A stretch of 38,346 nucleotides of DNA from Aurantimonas sp036252795 (GCA_036252795.1 DASYHY010000186.1:1-38346); one strand, 5' to 3'. Shown: positions 23,523-32,568, counted from the first letter of the stretch. Made by a program: numbers and translations. Notes: a model not told the origin generated them from the sequence alone.

Positions 23523-26207
23523 CTACCGCGTGTCGAGCGCCAGGCTCTTCAGGCGATAGAGCGCGTCCAGCGCCTCGCGCGGCGACAGGGCGTCGGGGTC
23601 GAGCGCTCCCAGCGCCTCGATCACCGGCGCCGGCGCCGCGACAGTGGCGTCGGCCCGGCGCGCCATCGCGGAGAACAGCGGCAGGTCGTCCACGAGTGCG
23701 GTGCGACGCCCCGCCTGCTCCCCCTTTTCCAGCTCTTCCAGCACATGCCGCGCCCGCTCCACGACCGTGTGCGGCAGGCCCGCGAGCTTGGCGACCTGGA
23801 TGCCGTAGGACCTGTCGGCCACGCCCGCCTTGACCTCGTGGAGGAAGACCACCTCGCCCTCCCACTCCTTCACCCGCATGGTCGCGTTGCGCATGCGCGC
23901 GAGCCGGCTCGCGAGCGCCGTCATCTCGTGGAAGTGCGTGGCGAACAGCGCCCGGCAGCGATTGACCTCGTGCAGGTGCTCGACGGCGGCGAAGGCGATC
24001 GACAGGCCGTCATAGGTCGCGGTACCGCGGCCGATCTCGTCGAGGATGACCAGCGCCCGCTCGCCTGCCTGATTGAGGATCGCCGCGGTCTCCACCATCT
24101 CCACCATGAAGGTCGAGCGGCCCTCGGCAAGGTCGTCCGACGCACCCACCCGGGAGAACAGCCTGTCGACGACGCCGATATGGGCTCGCGTCGCCGGCAC
24201 GTAGGACCCGGCCTGCGCCAGCACCGCGATCAGCGCGTTCTGGCGCAGGAAGGTCGACTTGCCGCCCATGTTCGGGCCAGTGATCAGCCAGATCGCCCCG
24301 GCCCCGCCCTCGGCGGGCGGCGACAGATCGCAGTCGTTGGCCACGAAGGGATGGCCGCTGCCGGCCTTGAGGGCGGCCTCCACCACCGGGTGGCGGCCGC
24401 ACTCGACGGCGAAGGCGAGGCTGTCGTCGACCAGCGGCGCGATCCAGTCCTCGGCCACCGCCAGTTCGGCCAGCGCGGCGGAGACGTCGACCACGGCCAG
24501 CGCCTCGGCGCCCTGGCGCAAGGCCTCGGCGGCCGCCTCGATCTCGCCGGCCAGCCGTTCGAAGCATTCGAGCTCAAGCCGCAAGGCTTCGGCGGCGGCA
24601 CCGGCGATGCGGCTTTCCAGCTCGGCCAGCTCGCCGGTAGTGAAGCGCATGGCCGAAGCCATCGTCTGGCGATGGACGAAGCGGGCCTCCCCGCCTTCGC
24701 CGGCCAGCACCCGCCCCTGCGCATCGCCGACCTCGATGAAATAGCCGAGCACGTTGTTGTGCTTGATCCGCAGGTTGCGGATGCCCGTCTCGGCGGCGTA
24801 GCGGCCCTGCAATTCAGCGACGACGCGTCGGGCGTCCTCGCGCAGCGTGCGCGCCTCGTCGAGCGCCGGCAGCGCCCCCTCCCGCACGAAGCCGCCGTCG
24901 CGGCGCAGCAGCGGCACGTTGTCGGCCAGCAAGCGCGACAGCTTCGCCAGGAGATCGACCGGCAGGGCCGCAAGGGCCACCTGGCGCGCAGCCAGTTCCT
25001 CGGGCAGGTCGTCGCCGAGCAGCGCCGCGATCGCCAGAGCCCCCTCCAGCCCGTCCCGGATGGCGGCGAGATCGCGCGGCCCGCCCCGTCCGAGCGACAG
25101 CCGCGACAGCGCCCGCTCGACGTCCGGCAGGCCGGCCAGAGCCTCGCGCAGTTGCTGGCGCACCGGCGCCGCCTCGACGAACCGGCCGACGGAGGCGTGC
25201 CGCTCGCGGATCGCCGCCGGGTCGGTGAGGGGCGCCGCAAGCCGGCCGGCCAGCAGCCGGGCCCCTGCGCCGGTCCGGGTGCGGTCGATCGCCGACAGGA
25301 GGCTGCCCTGGCGCTTGCCGGAGATGGTGCGGGTGAGTTCCAGCGAGGCCCGCGTCGCCGGATCGATCTGCATGAGCGAGCCCGCGACGATCCGCTCCGG
25401 GCGCTGCAGCCCCGGGTGCGCCGCCATCTGGGTCTTGCCGAGATAGGCGATCAGCGCGGCCGCGGCCGACAGCTCGACCCGGGTGAAGCCGCCGAAGCCT
25501 TCCAGCGTCGCGACGCCGAAGAAGCGGCAGACGCGCTCCTCGGCGGTGGTCCCGTCGAAAAGCGTCTGCGGCTCCGGCTGGACCCGCCGGCCGTAGCGCC
25601 GGAACAAAGGCTGCAGCGAGGGATCGTGGAAGACCGGCTCGGCAACGACGATCTCGCTCGGCTCGATTGCCGCAATGTCGGCCTCGAGCTGCGCCCGACC
25701 GGTTTCGGCGAGCTTGAACGTGCCCGTCGACAGGTCCGTCCAGGCGATGCCGTAGCCGGCGTTCTCGCCGCTGCCGCCGAGCCGCGCCAGCGCCAGGAGG
25801 AAGTTCGGCCGGCCCGGATCGAGCAGCGCCTCCTCGGTGATCGTGCCCGGCGTCACCAGCCGGACGACGTCGCGCCGGACGACCGATTTCGCGCCGCGCT
25901 TCCTGGCTTCCGCCGGATCCTCGACCTGCTCGCAGACGGCGACCCGGTGACCCAGTCCGATCAGGCGCTGCAGATATTCGTCGGCGGAAACGACCGGGAC
26001 GCCCGCCATCGGGATGTCGGCGCCCAGATGCTTGCCGCGCTTCGTCAGCGCAATGCCGAGGGCGCGCGAGGCCTCGACGGCGTCTTCGAAGAACAGCTCG
26101 TAGAAATCGCCCATGCGGTAGAACAGCAGGCAGTCGGGGTTGGCCGCCTTGATCTCGATGTACTGCGCCATCATCGGCGTCGGGGCCGCGTCCTTGTCGG
26201 TCGTCAT
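23523..26207 (-). CDS. mutS: DNA mismatch repair protein MutS
   Basis: MutS recognises base mismatches and small loops. The 894-residue protein has the N-terminal mismatch-binding motif (LLFYRMGDFYELFFEDA, with the Phe-x-Glu wedge in FYELF near residue 34) and central lever and clamp domains. The ATPase carries Walker A GPNMGGKST near residue 655, STFMVEMVETA, Walker B VILDEIGRGTATYDGLS and ATHFHEM. The C-terminus (SPREALDALYRLKSLA) is the short dimerising helix. The ATG gives MTTDKDAAPTPMMAQYIEIK; the frame continues open far upstream antisense to the malic enzyme gene, which is not coding. The 135 bases between mutS and the divergent malic enzyme gene should hold both promoters. Confidence 0.97.
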   Translation of the reverse strand: MTTDKDAAPTPMMAQYIEIKAANPDCLLFYRMGDFYELFFEDAVEASRALGIALTKRGKHLGADIPMAGVPVVSADEYLQRLIGLGHRVAVCEQVEDPAEARKRGAKSVVRRDVVRLVTPGTITEEALLDPGRPNFLLALARLGGSGENAGYGIAWTDLSTGTFKLAETGRAQLEADIAAIEPSEIVVAEPVFHDPSLQPLFRRYGRRVQPEPQTLFDGTTAEERVCRFFGVATLEGFGGFTRVELSAAAALIAYLGKTQMAAHPGLQRPERIVAGSLMQIDPATRASLELTRTISGKRQGSLLSAIDRTRTGAGARLLAGRLAAPLTDPAAIRERHASVGRFVEAAPVRQQLREALAGLPDVERALSRLSLGRGGPRDLAAIRDGLEGALAIAALLGDDLPEELAARQVALAALPVDLLAKLSRLLADNVPLLRRDGGFVREGALPALDEARTLREDARRVVAELQGRYAAETGIRNLRIKHNNVLGYFIEVGDAQGRVLAGEGGEARFVHRQTMASAMRFTTGELAELESRIAGAAAEALRLELECFERLAGEIEAAAEALRQGAEALAVVDVSAALAELAVAEDWIAPLVDDSLAFAVECGRHPVVEAALKAGSGHPFVANDCDLSPPAEGGAGAIWLITGPNMGGKSTFLRQNALIAVLAQAGSYVPATRAHIGVVDRLFSRVGASDDLAEGRSTFMVEMVETAAILNQAGERALVILDEIGRGTATYDGLSIAFAAVEHLHEVNRCRALFATHFHEMTALASRLARMRNATMRVKEWEGEVVFLHEVKAGVADRSYGIQVAKLAGLPHTVVERARHVLEELEKGEQAGRRTALVDDLPLFSAMARRADATVAAPAPVIEALGALDPDALSPREALDALYRLKSLALDTR

Positions 26208-26342
26208 TGCCGGGATCGATCCCTCCCCTCGCCGCTGCCATGCCGCGCGCGCCGCGTTCGCCGGCCATGAGCCTTCCCCCGGCTTAGCTTTGCGGTTATC
26301 GCGAGAAAAGGGGAAACGCCGACAATCCCAAAGGGAGGGCAC

Positions 26343-28634
26343 ATGACAGTCGAAACGAACGGCACGCGCCGGCCATCGGTCACAGACGAGGAAGCGCTGG
26401 AATTCCATGCATCCGGACGCCCGGGCAAGCTGGAGATCAACGCCACCAAGCCGATGGCGACCCAGCGCGACCTGTCTCTCGCCTATTCGCCGGGCGTCGC
26501 GGTGCCGGTGCGCGCCATCGCGGAAGATCCCGACAAGGCCTTCGACTACACCGCCCGCGGCAACATGGTCGCGGTGATCTCGAACGGCACGGCGATCCTC
26601 GGCCTCGGCAATCTCGGCGCCCTCGCCTCCAAGCCGGTGATGGAAGGCAAGGCCGTCCTCTTCAAGCGCTTCGCCGACGTCGACTCGATCGATCTCGAAG
26701 TCGACACTGAGAACGTCGACGAGTTCGTCAACTGCGTGCGGCTGCTCGGGCCCTCCTTCGGCGGCATCAACCTGGAAGACATCAAGGCGCCCGACTGCTT
26801 CGTGATCGAGGAGCGGCTGCGCGAGGCGATGGACATTCCCGTGTTCCACGACGATCAGCACGGCACGGCGATCATCGCCGCCGCCGGGCTGATCAACGCG
26901 CTGCACCTGACCGGCCGGGACCTGCACACGACGAAGCTCGTCGTCAACGGCGCGGGCTCGGCGTCGATCGCGTGCGTCGACCTGCTCAAGACCATGGGCT
27001 TCGCGGCGGCCAACATCGTCGTCTGCGACACCAAGGGGGTGATCCACCGCGGCCGCACCGACGGGATGAACCAGTGGAAGTCGGCTCACGCCGTCGAGAC
27101 CAGCAAGCGGAGTCTCGCCGATGCGATGGAGGGCGCCGACGTGGTGTTCGGGCTCTCGGCGAAGGGCGCCTTCACGCCGGAGATGATCGCCTCCATGGCA
27201 CCCAATCCGGTCATCTTCGCGATGGCCAACCCGGATCCGGAGATCACGCCCGAGGAAGTCGCGCGGATCCGCAGCGATGCGATCATGGCGACCGGCCGCT
27301 CGGACTATCCCAACCAGGTCAACAACGTCCTCGGCTTTCCCTACATCTTCCGCGGTGCGCTCGACGTCCGGGCGACGAGCATCAACGAGGCGATGAAGGT
27401 GGCGGCGGCCGAGGCTCTCGCCGCCCTGGCGCGCGAGGACGTGCCCGACGACGTGGTGGCGGCCTATCGCGGCCAGCGGCCGCAATTCGGCCCGCGCTAC
27501 ATCATCCCCGTGCCGTTCGATCCCCGGCTGATCTCGGCCATTCCGGTGGCGGTGGCGAAGGCCGCCATGGAGACCGGCGTGGCGCGGCGGAACATCGTCG
27601 ATTTCGAGGCATACGAGAAGGAACTGCGCTCGCGGCGCGACCCGATCGCGGCGACGCTGCAGCGGATCTACGACGGCGTGCGCCGGGAGCCCAAGCGCGT
27701 GGTGTTCGCCGAGGGCGAGGAGCCGCAGGTGATGCGCGCCGCGGTCGCCTATGCCAACCAGAATCTCGGCACGGCGATCCTGCTCGGCCGCGATGCCGAG
27801 ATGCGGGAGACCGCGCGCGAGGCGGGGATAGACCTCAACCGCCCGGGACTCGAGATCGTCAACGCCCGCCTGTCGAACCGGGTGGACGACTACACCGAGC
27901 TTCTCTACTCGCGGCTGCAGCGCAAGGGCTACCTGCATCGCGACTGCGTCCGGATGATGCGCAACGACCGCAACCACTTCGCCAGCGCGATGGTGGCGAC
28001 GGGCGATGCCGACGCGATGGTCTCCGGCGTCACCCGAAACTACCAGACGGTGCTCGCCGATGTCGGACGGGTGCTCGACGTCAAGCCGGGCGAGCGGATG
28101 ATCGGCGTATCGATCGCGCTGTGCCGCGGACGCACGGTGCTGGTGGCCGACACGGCGGTCCACGACATGCCGAATGCGCAGGAACTCGCCGACATCGCCG
28201 TCCAGGCGGCGGCGACCGCCCGCAAGCTCGGCTACCAGCCCCGCGTGGCGATGCTCGCCTACTCCACCTTCGGCAATCCGCCGGGCGAACGGGCGCAGAG
28301 GGTGCAGGAAGCCGTGGCGCTCCTCGACGGCCGCGACGTCGACTTCGAGTACGACGGGGAGATGAACGCGGATGTGGCGCTCAACGAGGAACTGATGGAG
28401 CAGTACCCGTTCTGCCGGCTTTCGGGACCGGCCAACGTCCTCGTGATGCCGGCTTTCCACTCGGCGTCGATCGCGACGAAGATGCTGCAGGAGCTCGGCG
28501 GCTCGACGGTGATCGGGCCGCTTCTGGTCGGGCTTTCCAAGCCGGTGCAGATCGTCTCCCTCGGGGCCAAGGATTCCGAGATCGTCAACATGGCGGCGCT
28601 CGCCGCCTACGAGGCGATCGGCCAGGCCGGCTGA
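26343..28634 (+). CDS. maeB: NADP-dependent malic enzyme with C-terminal phosphotransacetylase-like domain
   Basis: The enzyme decarboxylates malate to pyruvate, producing NADPH. The 763-residue protein has the malic N-domain (LAYSPGVAVPVRAI; ILGLGNLGALASKPVMEGKAVLFK), the catalytic region (NLEDIKAPDCFVIEERLRE; VFHDDQHGTA) and the dinucleotide fold (VVNGAGSASIACVDL). The C-terminal half (about 435-763) resembles phosphate acetyltransferase (RVVFAEGEEPQVMRAA; MVSGVTRNYQTVL) and is thought to regulate the enzyme allosterically. GGGAGGG precedes the ATG by about three bases. Its position beside mutS and olsB matches tme of Sinorhizobium as I remember it rather than the NAD-linked dme, but sequence alone does not settle cofactor choice here. 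Confidence 0.95.
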   Translation: MTVETNGTRRPSVTDEEALEFHASGRPGKLEINATKPMATQRDLSLAYSPGVAVPVRAIAEDPDKAFDYTARGNMVAVISNGTAILGLGNLGALASKPVMEGKAVLFKRFADVDSIDLEVDTENVDEFVNCVRLLGPSFGGINLEDIKAPDCFVIEERLREAMDIPVFHDDQHGTAIIAAAGLINALHLTGRDLHTTKLVVNGAGSASIACVDLLKTMGFAAANIVVCDTKGVIHRGRTDGMNQWKSAHAVETSKRSLADAMEGADVVFGLSAKGAFTPEMIASMAPNPVIFAMANPDPEITPEEVARIRSDAIMATGRSDYPNQVNNVLGFPYIFRGALDVRATSINEAMKVAAAEALAALAREDVPDDVVAAYRGQRPQFGPRYIIPVPFDPRLISAIPVAVAKAAMETGVARRNIVDFEAYEKELRSRRDPIAATLQRIYDGVRREPKRVVFAEGEEPQVMRAAVAYANQNLGTAILLGRDAEMRETAREAGIDLNRPGLEIVNARLSNRVDDYTELLYSRLQRKGYLHRDCVRMMRNDRNHFASAMVATGDADAMVSGVTRNYQTVLADVGRVLDVKPGERMIGVSIALCRGRTVLVADTAVHDMPNAQELADIAVQAAATARKLGYQPRVAMLAYSTFGNPPGERAQRVQEAVALLDGRDVDFEYDGEMNADVALNEELMEQYPFCRLSGPANVLVMPAFHSASIATKMLQELGGSTVIGPLLVGLSKPVQIVSLGAKDSEIVNMAALAAYEAIGQAG

Positions 28635-28644
28635 CGGAACGGCG

Positions 28645-28686
28645 GCGGCGGTTGCATCGCGGCGACCGCCGCGCCATCTTCTTTTC
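28645..28686 (+). terminator. Possible rho-independent terminator after maeB
   Basis: GGCGGTTGC and GCGACCGCC pair across the loop ATCGCG, and two further pairs extend the stem. A T-rich tail (ATCTTCTTTTCC) begins a few bases later. The gap between stem and tail makes it imperfect. Confidence 0.5.
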
Positions 28687-28765
28687 CAGTCAGGCTCCGT
28701 TCATCGGAAGCGTGGCAGGATGTACGCCATCCGCCTCCTGGCGGCGGACGCACAAGGACAGACGC

Positions 28766-29047
28766 ATGATGTCGAGACCCGTTCTACTGGCTCTGGCCCT
28801 GCTCGCCGCGACGGCGGGATCGCCCGCCTTTGCCGAGGGCGAAAGCATCAACATCGTGCAATACGCGCTGGCCAACCCGACGGACAACGCGCAGATGCCG
28901 ACGCCGCCATCGCTGGGGGATTCGGTTCCGCAGTCGGTGCAGCTGCGCCAGCCGGACCCGAACTCGTCGCTGGCGTATTTCTACTATGCCGGCCAGCCGG
29001 TGATCGTGGATCTGAAGACGCGCAGCGTCGTCAGGGTCGGCCAGTAG
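28766..29047 (+). CDS. Small exported protein with DUF1236-like C-terminus
   Basis: The 93-residue product has a signal peptide (MMSRPVLLALALLAATAGSPAFA, cleavage near residue 23) and a short mature region. Its last 40 residues (SVQLRQPDPNSSLAYFYYAG, then QPVIVDLKTRSVVRV) resemble the DUF1236 pattern of a beta-hairpin ending in a V-D-x-x-T-R-x-V-V motif, common in small rhizobial periplasmic proteins. The DUF match is by eye. AGGA lies eight bases before two consecutive ATG codons. It lies between the malic enzyme and olsB, and a possible terminator upstream suggests it has its own promoter. Function unknown. Confidence 0.75.
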   Translation: MMSRPVLLALALLAATAGSPAFAEGESINIVQYALANPTDNAQMPTPPSLGDSVPQSVQLRQPDPNSSLAYFYYAGQPVIVDLKTRSVVRVGQ

Positions 29048-29048
29048 A

Positions 29049-29066
29049 GCGGCCTGTTCCGGCCGC
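29049..29066. other. GC-rich hairpin between convergent genes
   Basis: GCGGCC-TGTTCC-GGCCGC is a perfect 6-base inverted repeat. It begins two bases after the stop of the small exported protein and lies 22 bases before the olsB stop. There is no T run on either side, so it would be a weak terminator or simply a 3' mRNA hairpin. Confidence 0.35.
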
Positions 29067-29087
29067 AGGGGTTCCCCCTCCCGGTGT

Positions 29088-30008
29088 TCAGGCGGCGAAC
29101 CGCCCCGCATCGGCGCCATAGTGGCCGATATAGCGCGGGTTGATGTTTTCCCGCGGCAGGACGACGAGGACGTCGGTCGTGCCGAACTGGTGATCCACCA
29201 CCGCACCCTCGCCGATATAGCCGCCGATCCGCAGATAGCCCTTGAGCAGAGGCGGCAGATCCGCCAGCGCGCGGCGCGGGTCGGCGCTCTGGACGCTGCC
29301 GGGCAGGAACGTGCCGCGGTCGGGCCGCGCACGCACATGCCACTCCTCCGGCGCCGAGGCATGTTCCCGCAGGAAGGCAAGGCGCCCCGCCAGGACTTCG
29401 GGATCGGTGCCGGCGAGCGACGCGCAGCCGAACAGGGCGTCGATGCCGTGGGCGATCACGTAGCTCCAGATGCCCTGCCACAGCAGCTCGACCGTGCGCT
29501 TGCCCCGATATTCCTTGAGGACGCAGGAGCGGCCGAGCTCCAGAAAGCGCTTGCCCTCGTGGCGGGCCAGCATCGGGGCGATGTCGAATTCCTGGGCGGT
29601 GTAGAAGCCGCCGGCCAGCGCCGCCGCGTCGCTCCGCATCAGCCGATAGGTCCCGACGATGCGATCGGCGACCCCGCCGGGACGGGACTGGTCGATCACC
29701 AGCAGATGGTCGCAGTAGCGGTCGAAGCCGTCGCGGTCGCGCCGCGTCATCTTCTGCAGCTTCGACGGCTGCGCGCTCATTTCCTGGTAGAAGACCCGGT
29801 AGCGCAGTTGCTGCGCCGCCCGGACCTCCGCCGGACTTCGCGCGAGCCGGACCTCGAGCGGGCCGATGCGCCCCAGTACCGGCGCGACCGGATCGAAACG
29901 CCGTACCATGTGCCGCATCTTCGCCGGGACGAACCGCAGGGCTACCCCGCCGAATGCGAGCGACGTCGGCCTCAGACCCGGGCCCTGCTTCGTGCCCACA
30001 GCGTGCAT
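29088..30008 (-). CDS. olsB: L-ornithine N-alpha-acyltransferase (ornithine lipid synthesis)
   Basis: OlsB transfers a 3-hydroxy fatty acid from acyl carrier protein to ornithine, the first step to the phosphorus-free ornithine lipids. The 306-residue protein has the GNAT-like OlsB fold: LRYRVFYQEMSAQP near residue 80, DHLLVIDQ, GTYRLMRSD, FLELGRSCVLKEYRGKRTVELLW near 170, and a C-terminal VDHQFGTTDVLVVLPRENI. The ATG giving MHAVGTKQ has a strong GGAGGA four bases upstream, which decides the start over the ATG near residue 35. It follows the malic enzyme region in convergent orientation, as in Sinorhizobium from memory. The OlsA partner is not clearly present. I saw no convincing Pho box. Confidence 0.92.
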   Translation of the reverse strand: MHAVGTKQGPGLRPTSLAFGGVALRFVPAKMRHMVRRFDPVAPVLGRIGPLEVRLARSPAEVRAAQQLRYRVFYQEMSAQPSKLQKMTRRDRDGFDRYCDHLLVIDQSRPGGVADRIVGTYRLMRSDAAALAGGFYTAQEFDIAPMLARHEGKRFLELGRSCVLKEYRGKRTVELLWQGIWSYVIAHGIDALFGCASLAGTDPEVLAGRLAFLREHASAPEEWHVRARPDRGTFLPGSVQSADPRRALADLPPLLKGYLRIGGYIGEGAVVDHQFGTTDVLVVLPRENINPRYIGHYGADAGRFAA

Positions 30009-30086
30009 CGCGTCCTCCGTCGAGCCATCCCCTGCTACCAGCCCATAAAGATGCTCAGCGAAATAATTATGACCGGCCCAGGCCGC

Positions 30087-30115
30087 ATTATCGCAGCCCA
30101 CGCGCTCGCGAACAA
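30087..30115 (-). promoter_or_regulatory. Putative promoter of olsB
   Basis: On the minus strand TTGTTC, 17 bases and GATAAT (five of six with TATAAT) lie about 80 bases upstream of the olsB ATG. A second AT-rich hexamer CATAAT follows just downstream but has no matching -35. Confidence 0.4.
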
Positions 30116-30130
30116 TGTAATGTTGTTTCG

Positions 30131-31123
30131 TCAGCGCATGTCGACCGCGACACGGCCGCGAACCTTGCCTTCGACGATGTCCTTCGCCGTGTCGACGATC
30201 GCGTCGAAGCCGATCTGCGTGGTGATGGCGCGCAGCTTGCCCGGGTCGAGGTCGGTGGCAAGCCTGTTCCATGCCTCGATCCGGCGGTGCTTCGGCGCCA
30301 TGACCGAATCGATGCCGAGCAGCGAGATGCCGCGCAGGATGAAGGGAGCGACGCTCGCCGGCAGGTCCATGCCCTGGGCCAGACCGCAGCAGGCCACCGC
30401 CCCGCCATATCGGGTCGCGGCCAGGACATTGGCGAGCGTATGGCTCCCGACCGCGTCGACACCGGCAGCCCAGCGCTCCTTGGCGAGCGGCTTGCCGGGC
30501 TCGGACAGCTCGGACCTGTCGATGATCTCGGCGGCACCCAGATCGCGCAGCCAGCCGGCTTCGCCCGGGCGACCGGTCGACGCGACCACGTGCCAGCCGA
30601 GGCCGGCGAGCAGCGCCACGGCGACGGAGCCGACGCCGCCCGCCGCGCCGGTGACGACCACCGGGCCGCTCTCGGGGGACAGGCCGGCCCGCTCGAGCGC
30701 GAGGATGCAGAGCATCGCCGTGTAGCCGGCGGTGCCGATCGCCATCGCATCGGCGGAAGTGAAGCGCTCGGGCAGGGGAACCAGCCACTCGCCCTTGAGC
30801 CGCGCCCGCCCGGCATAGGCGCCGTGATGGGTCTCGCCGACGCCCCAGCCGTTGAGGATGACGCGGTCGCCCGGCTTCCAGTCCGGGTGCGAGGAGGTGA
30901 CGACGGTGCCGGCGAGGTCGATGCCGGGGATCAGGGGCCAGCGCCGCACCACCGGCGCCTTGCCGGTGATCGCCAGCCCGTCCTTGTAGTTGACGGTCGT
31001 TGCCTCGACCTCGACGTCGACATCGCCGTCCATCAGCTGATCCGGCGTCATCTCGACGATCTCGACGGACTGGTTCTTCGCCTCGTCCCGGGAGATCAGG
31101 ATCGCCTTGAACGTGTCGGTCAT
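30131..31123 (-). CDS. acuI: Acrylyl-CoA reductase (NADPH), AcuI/YhdH family
   Basis: This medium-chain reductase family reduces acryloyl-CoA to propionyl-CoA, detoxifying an intermediate of 3-hydroxypropionate and DMSP breakdown. The 330 residues show the zinc-free quinone-reductase pattern: TVNYKDGLAITGKAPVVR near residue 45, PGIDLAGTV, WGVGETHHGAYAGRARLKG, the coenzyme loop VVTGAAGGVGSVAVALLAGLG near 150, and GGAVACCGLAQG. The motif GETHHG and overall length match AcuI/YhdH more than other reductases. It is preceded on the same strand by lspA after 90 bases and followed by olsB; I see no functional link to either. Confidence 0.88.
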   Translation of the reverse strand: MTDTFKAILISRDEAKNQSVEIVEMTPDQLMDGDVDVEVEATTVNYKDGLAITGKAPVVRRWPLIPGIDLAGTVVTSSHPDWKPGDRVILNGWGVGETHHGAYAGRARLKGEWLVPLPERFTSADAMAIGTAGYTAMLCILALERAGLSPESGPVVVTGAAGGVGSVAVALLAGLGWHVVASTGRPGEAGWLRDLGAAEIIDRSELSEPGKPLAKERWAAGVDAVGSHTLANVLAATRYGGAVACCGLAQGMDLPASVAPFILRGISLLGIDSVMAPKHRRIEAWNRLATDLDPGKLRAITTQIGFDAIVDTAKDIVEGKVRGRVAVDMR

Positions 31124-31213
31124 CGCTTCCTCCTGATCGCCGCGGATGCCGGCGTTGCGTCCCCGAGACGAAGGGCGGCGGCCGCGGATGTCAATCGTCC
31201 CGGCAGCGTCCGG

Positions 31214-31705
31214 TCAGCTGCGGCTGGCGCGCCGGGCGTCGCGCGGGGCCAGGATGAACTCGTCCACCAGGATGACGATGGCGCCCACCGTGATGCAGGC
31301 GTCCGCCAGGTTGAAGACGGCGAAGTCCCAGGCCGGCGTATGGAAATAGATGTAGTCGACGACGTAGCCGAGGCGAATCCGGTCGATGAGGTTGCCGATC
31401 GCGCCCCCGACGATGATGGCCAGACCGAAATGGGTGAGCCGCCGCTCGGCCGGCGTCTTGAACCAGAGATAGAGGACGACGACGAGAACGATTCCGGCGA
31501 TCGCCGAGAGGCTGACATCGCTCAGCCCCGCCAGCATCGAAAAGGCGATCCCGGTATTGCGGGCATGATAGAGCGCCAGGAACGGAAGGATCTCGATGGC
31601 TTCGCCGAGCCCCATGGTGGCGACGACCAGTGCCTTGATGGCCTGATCGGCGATCACCGACACGAGCACGATCAGGAGCCCCGAGACGAAGAGCGGGCGG
31701 GTCAA
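31214..31705 (-). CDS. lspA: Lipoprotein signal peptidase (signal peptidase II)
   Basis: LspA cleaves signal peptides from prolipoproteins in the inner membrane. The 163-residue protein has four hydrophobic segments and the conserved boxes ADQAIKALVV near residue 22, NTGIAFSM near 52, IGNLIDRIRLGYVVDYIYFH with one catalytic Asp near 120, and FNLADACITVG with the other near 140. The start is a TTG overlapping the stop of the upstream methyltransferase as TTGA, with AGGAG upstream. No ATG exists near the first membrane segment. It acts in the same lipoprotein pathway as lnt, about 22 kb away in this window. Confidence 0.93.
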   Translation of the reverse strand: MTRPLFVSGLLIVLVSVIADQAIKALVVATMGLGEAIEILPFLALYHARNTGIAFSMLAGLSDVSLSAIAGIVLVVVLYLWFKTPAERRLTHFGLAIIVGGAIGNLIDRIRLGYVVDYIYFHTPAWDFAVFNLADACITVGAIVILVDEFILAPRDARRASRS

Positions 31706-32568
31706 AGGCTGAGGCTCCTGCGGCGCGACTCGAACAGCATCACGCCCGTGGCAATGGCGAGGTTGAGGCTGTCGGCGCGGCCGGCCTGGGGGATGCGCAC
31801 GAGCACGTCGCAGCTCCTTGCCAGCGTTTCGGTGAGACCGGCCTGCTCGTTGCCCATCACCAGCAGCGTCGGCTGGGCGCCATAGTCGGGGCTGCGGTAG
31901 TCCACCGTGCCTTCCATGTGGGTGCCGACGACGAGACCGCGGAAGCGGCCGCGCCACTCCAGGAACTCCGCCTCGCTGGCGCGGGCGAGCGGCACGGAGA
32001 AGATCGATCCCATCGTGGCGCGCACCGTCTCCAGCGAGAACGGGTCGACGCTGTCGCCGATGACGATGACGCCCTTGGCGCCGACCGCGTCGGCTGTCCG
32101 CAGGACGGTGCCGAGATTGCCAGGATCGCGCACCCGGTCGAGCGCGACCAGGACGTCGCCCTTGCCGGGTGCGAAGCGGGCGAGCGGCGTCACCTGCCGG
32201 CGGAACACGCCGACCGCGCTCTGCGGGTTGTCGCGCCGCGTGATCGCCTCCAGCACCTTGTTGTTGGCCTCCAGCACGTCTGCGCCGAGGGCCACGGTGC
32301 GGGCCGCCGTGCGCTCCAGCAGTTCATGGCCGGAGGCGGACCTCGCGATGACGAGGGTCTGGATCTGCCAGCCCGCATCGAGCGCGTCGACGACGAGCTT
32401 CAGCCCCTCGGCGAGAAACAGCCCGGTCTCCTCCCGGTGCCGCTTCTGGGCCAGCGCCCTGATGTCCTTGACGATCGGGTTCGAGACGCTGGAGACCTCC
32501 TTCACCCGCCCTGGCGCGCTGGTGGGCGGGAGCCGGGTCCGGCTATCCGTGTGGGGCTTGTCAGACAT
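31702..32568 (-). CDS. TrmH/SpoU-family RNA 2'-O-ribose methyltransferase
   Basis: The 288-residue protein has an N-terminal SpoU substrate-binding domain (about 25-115: SSVSNPIVKDIRALAQKRHR; TGLFLAEGLKLVVDAL) and a C-terminal SPOUT knot. The knot motifs are LDRVRDPGNLGTVLRTADAVG near residue 145, LLVMGNEQAGL near 235, and IPQAGRADSLNLAIATGVMLF near 260. It is a 2'-O-methyltransferase for rRNA or tRNA of the RlmB/TsnR/AviRb kind; the exact target cannot be told. It overlaps the upstream RlmI-like gene by 8 bases and the downstream lspA by 4, so the three form a tight operon. Confidence 0.9.
   Translation of the reverse strand: MSDKPHTDSRTRLPPTSAPGRVKEVSSVSNPIVKDIRALAQKRHREETGLFLAEGLKLVVDALDAGWQIQTLVIARSASGHELLERTAARTVALGADVLEANNKVLEAITRRDNPQSAVGVFRRQVTPLARFAPGKGDVLVALDRVRDPGNLGTVLRTADAVGAKGVIVIGDSVDPFSLETVRATMGSIFSVPLARASEAEFLEWRGRFRGLVVGTHMEGTVDYRSPDYGAQPTLLVMGNEQAGLTETLARSCDVLVRIPQAGRADSLNLAIATGVMLFESRRRSLSL

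Noticed and set aside
23397..26270. 957-codon open frame on the plus strand opposite mutS
   Set aside because: It mirrors mutS codons in high-GC DNA, is rich in Arg, Gly, Gln and Asp with no recognisable domain, and mutS itself is certain.
26208..28460. Upstream continuation of the mutS frame, giving 1645 codons
   Set aside because: The added part lies antisense to the malic enzyme gene and has no MutS or other similarity; MutS begins at the ATG at 26207.
30058..30075. Possible Pho box upstream of olsB (CGGTCAT on the minus strand)
   Set aside because: One half matches CTGTCAT at six of seven positions, but the second half-site 11 bases on matches only three of seven.
30009..30788. Upstream continuation of the olsB frame into acuI
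   Set aside because: It reads a wrong frame of acuI; the strong GGAGGA site sets the olsB start at 30008.
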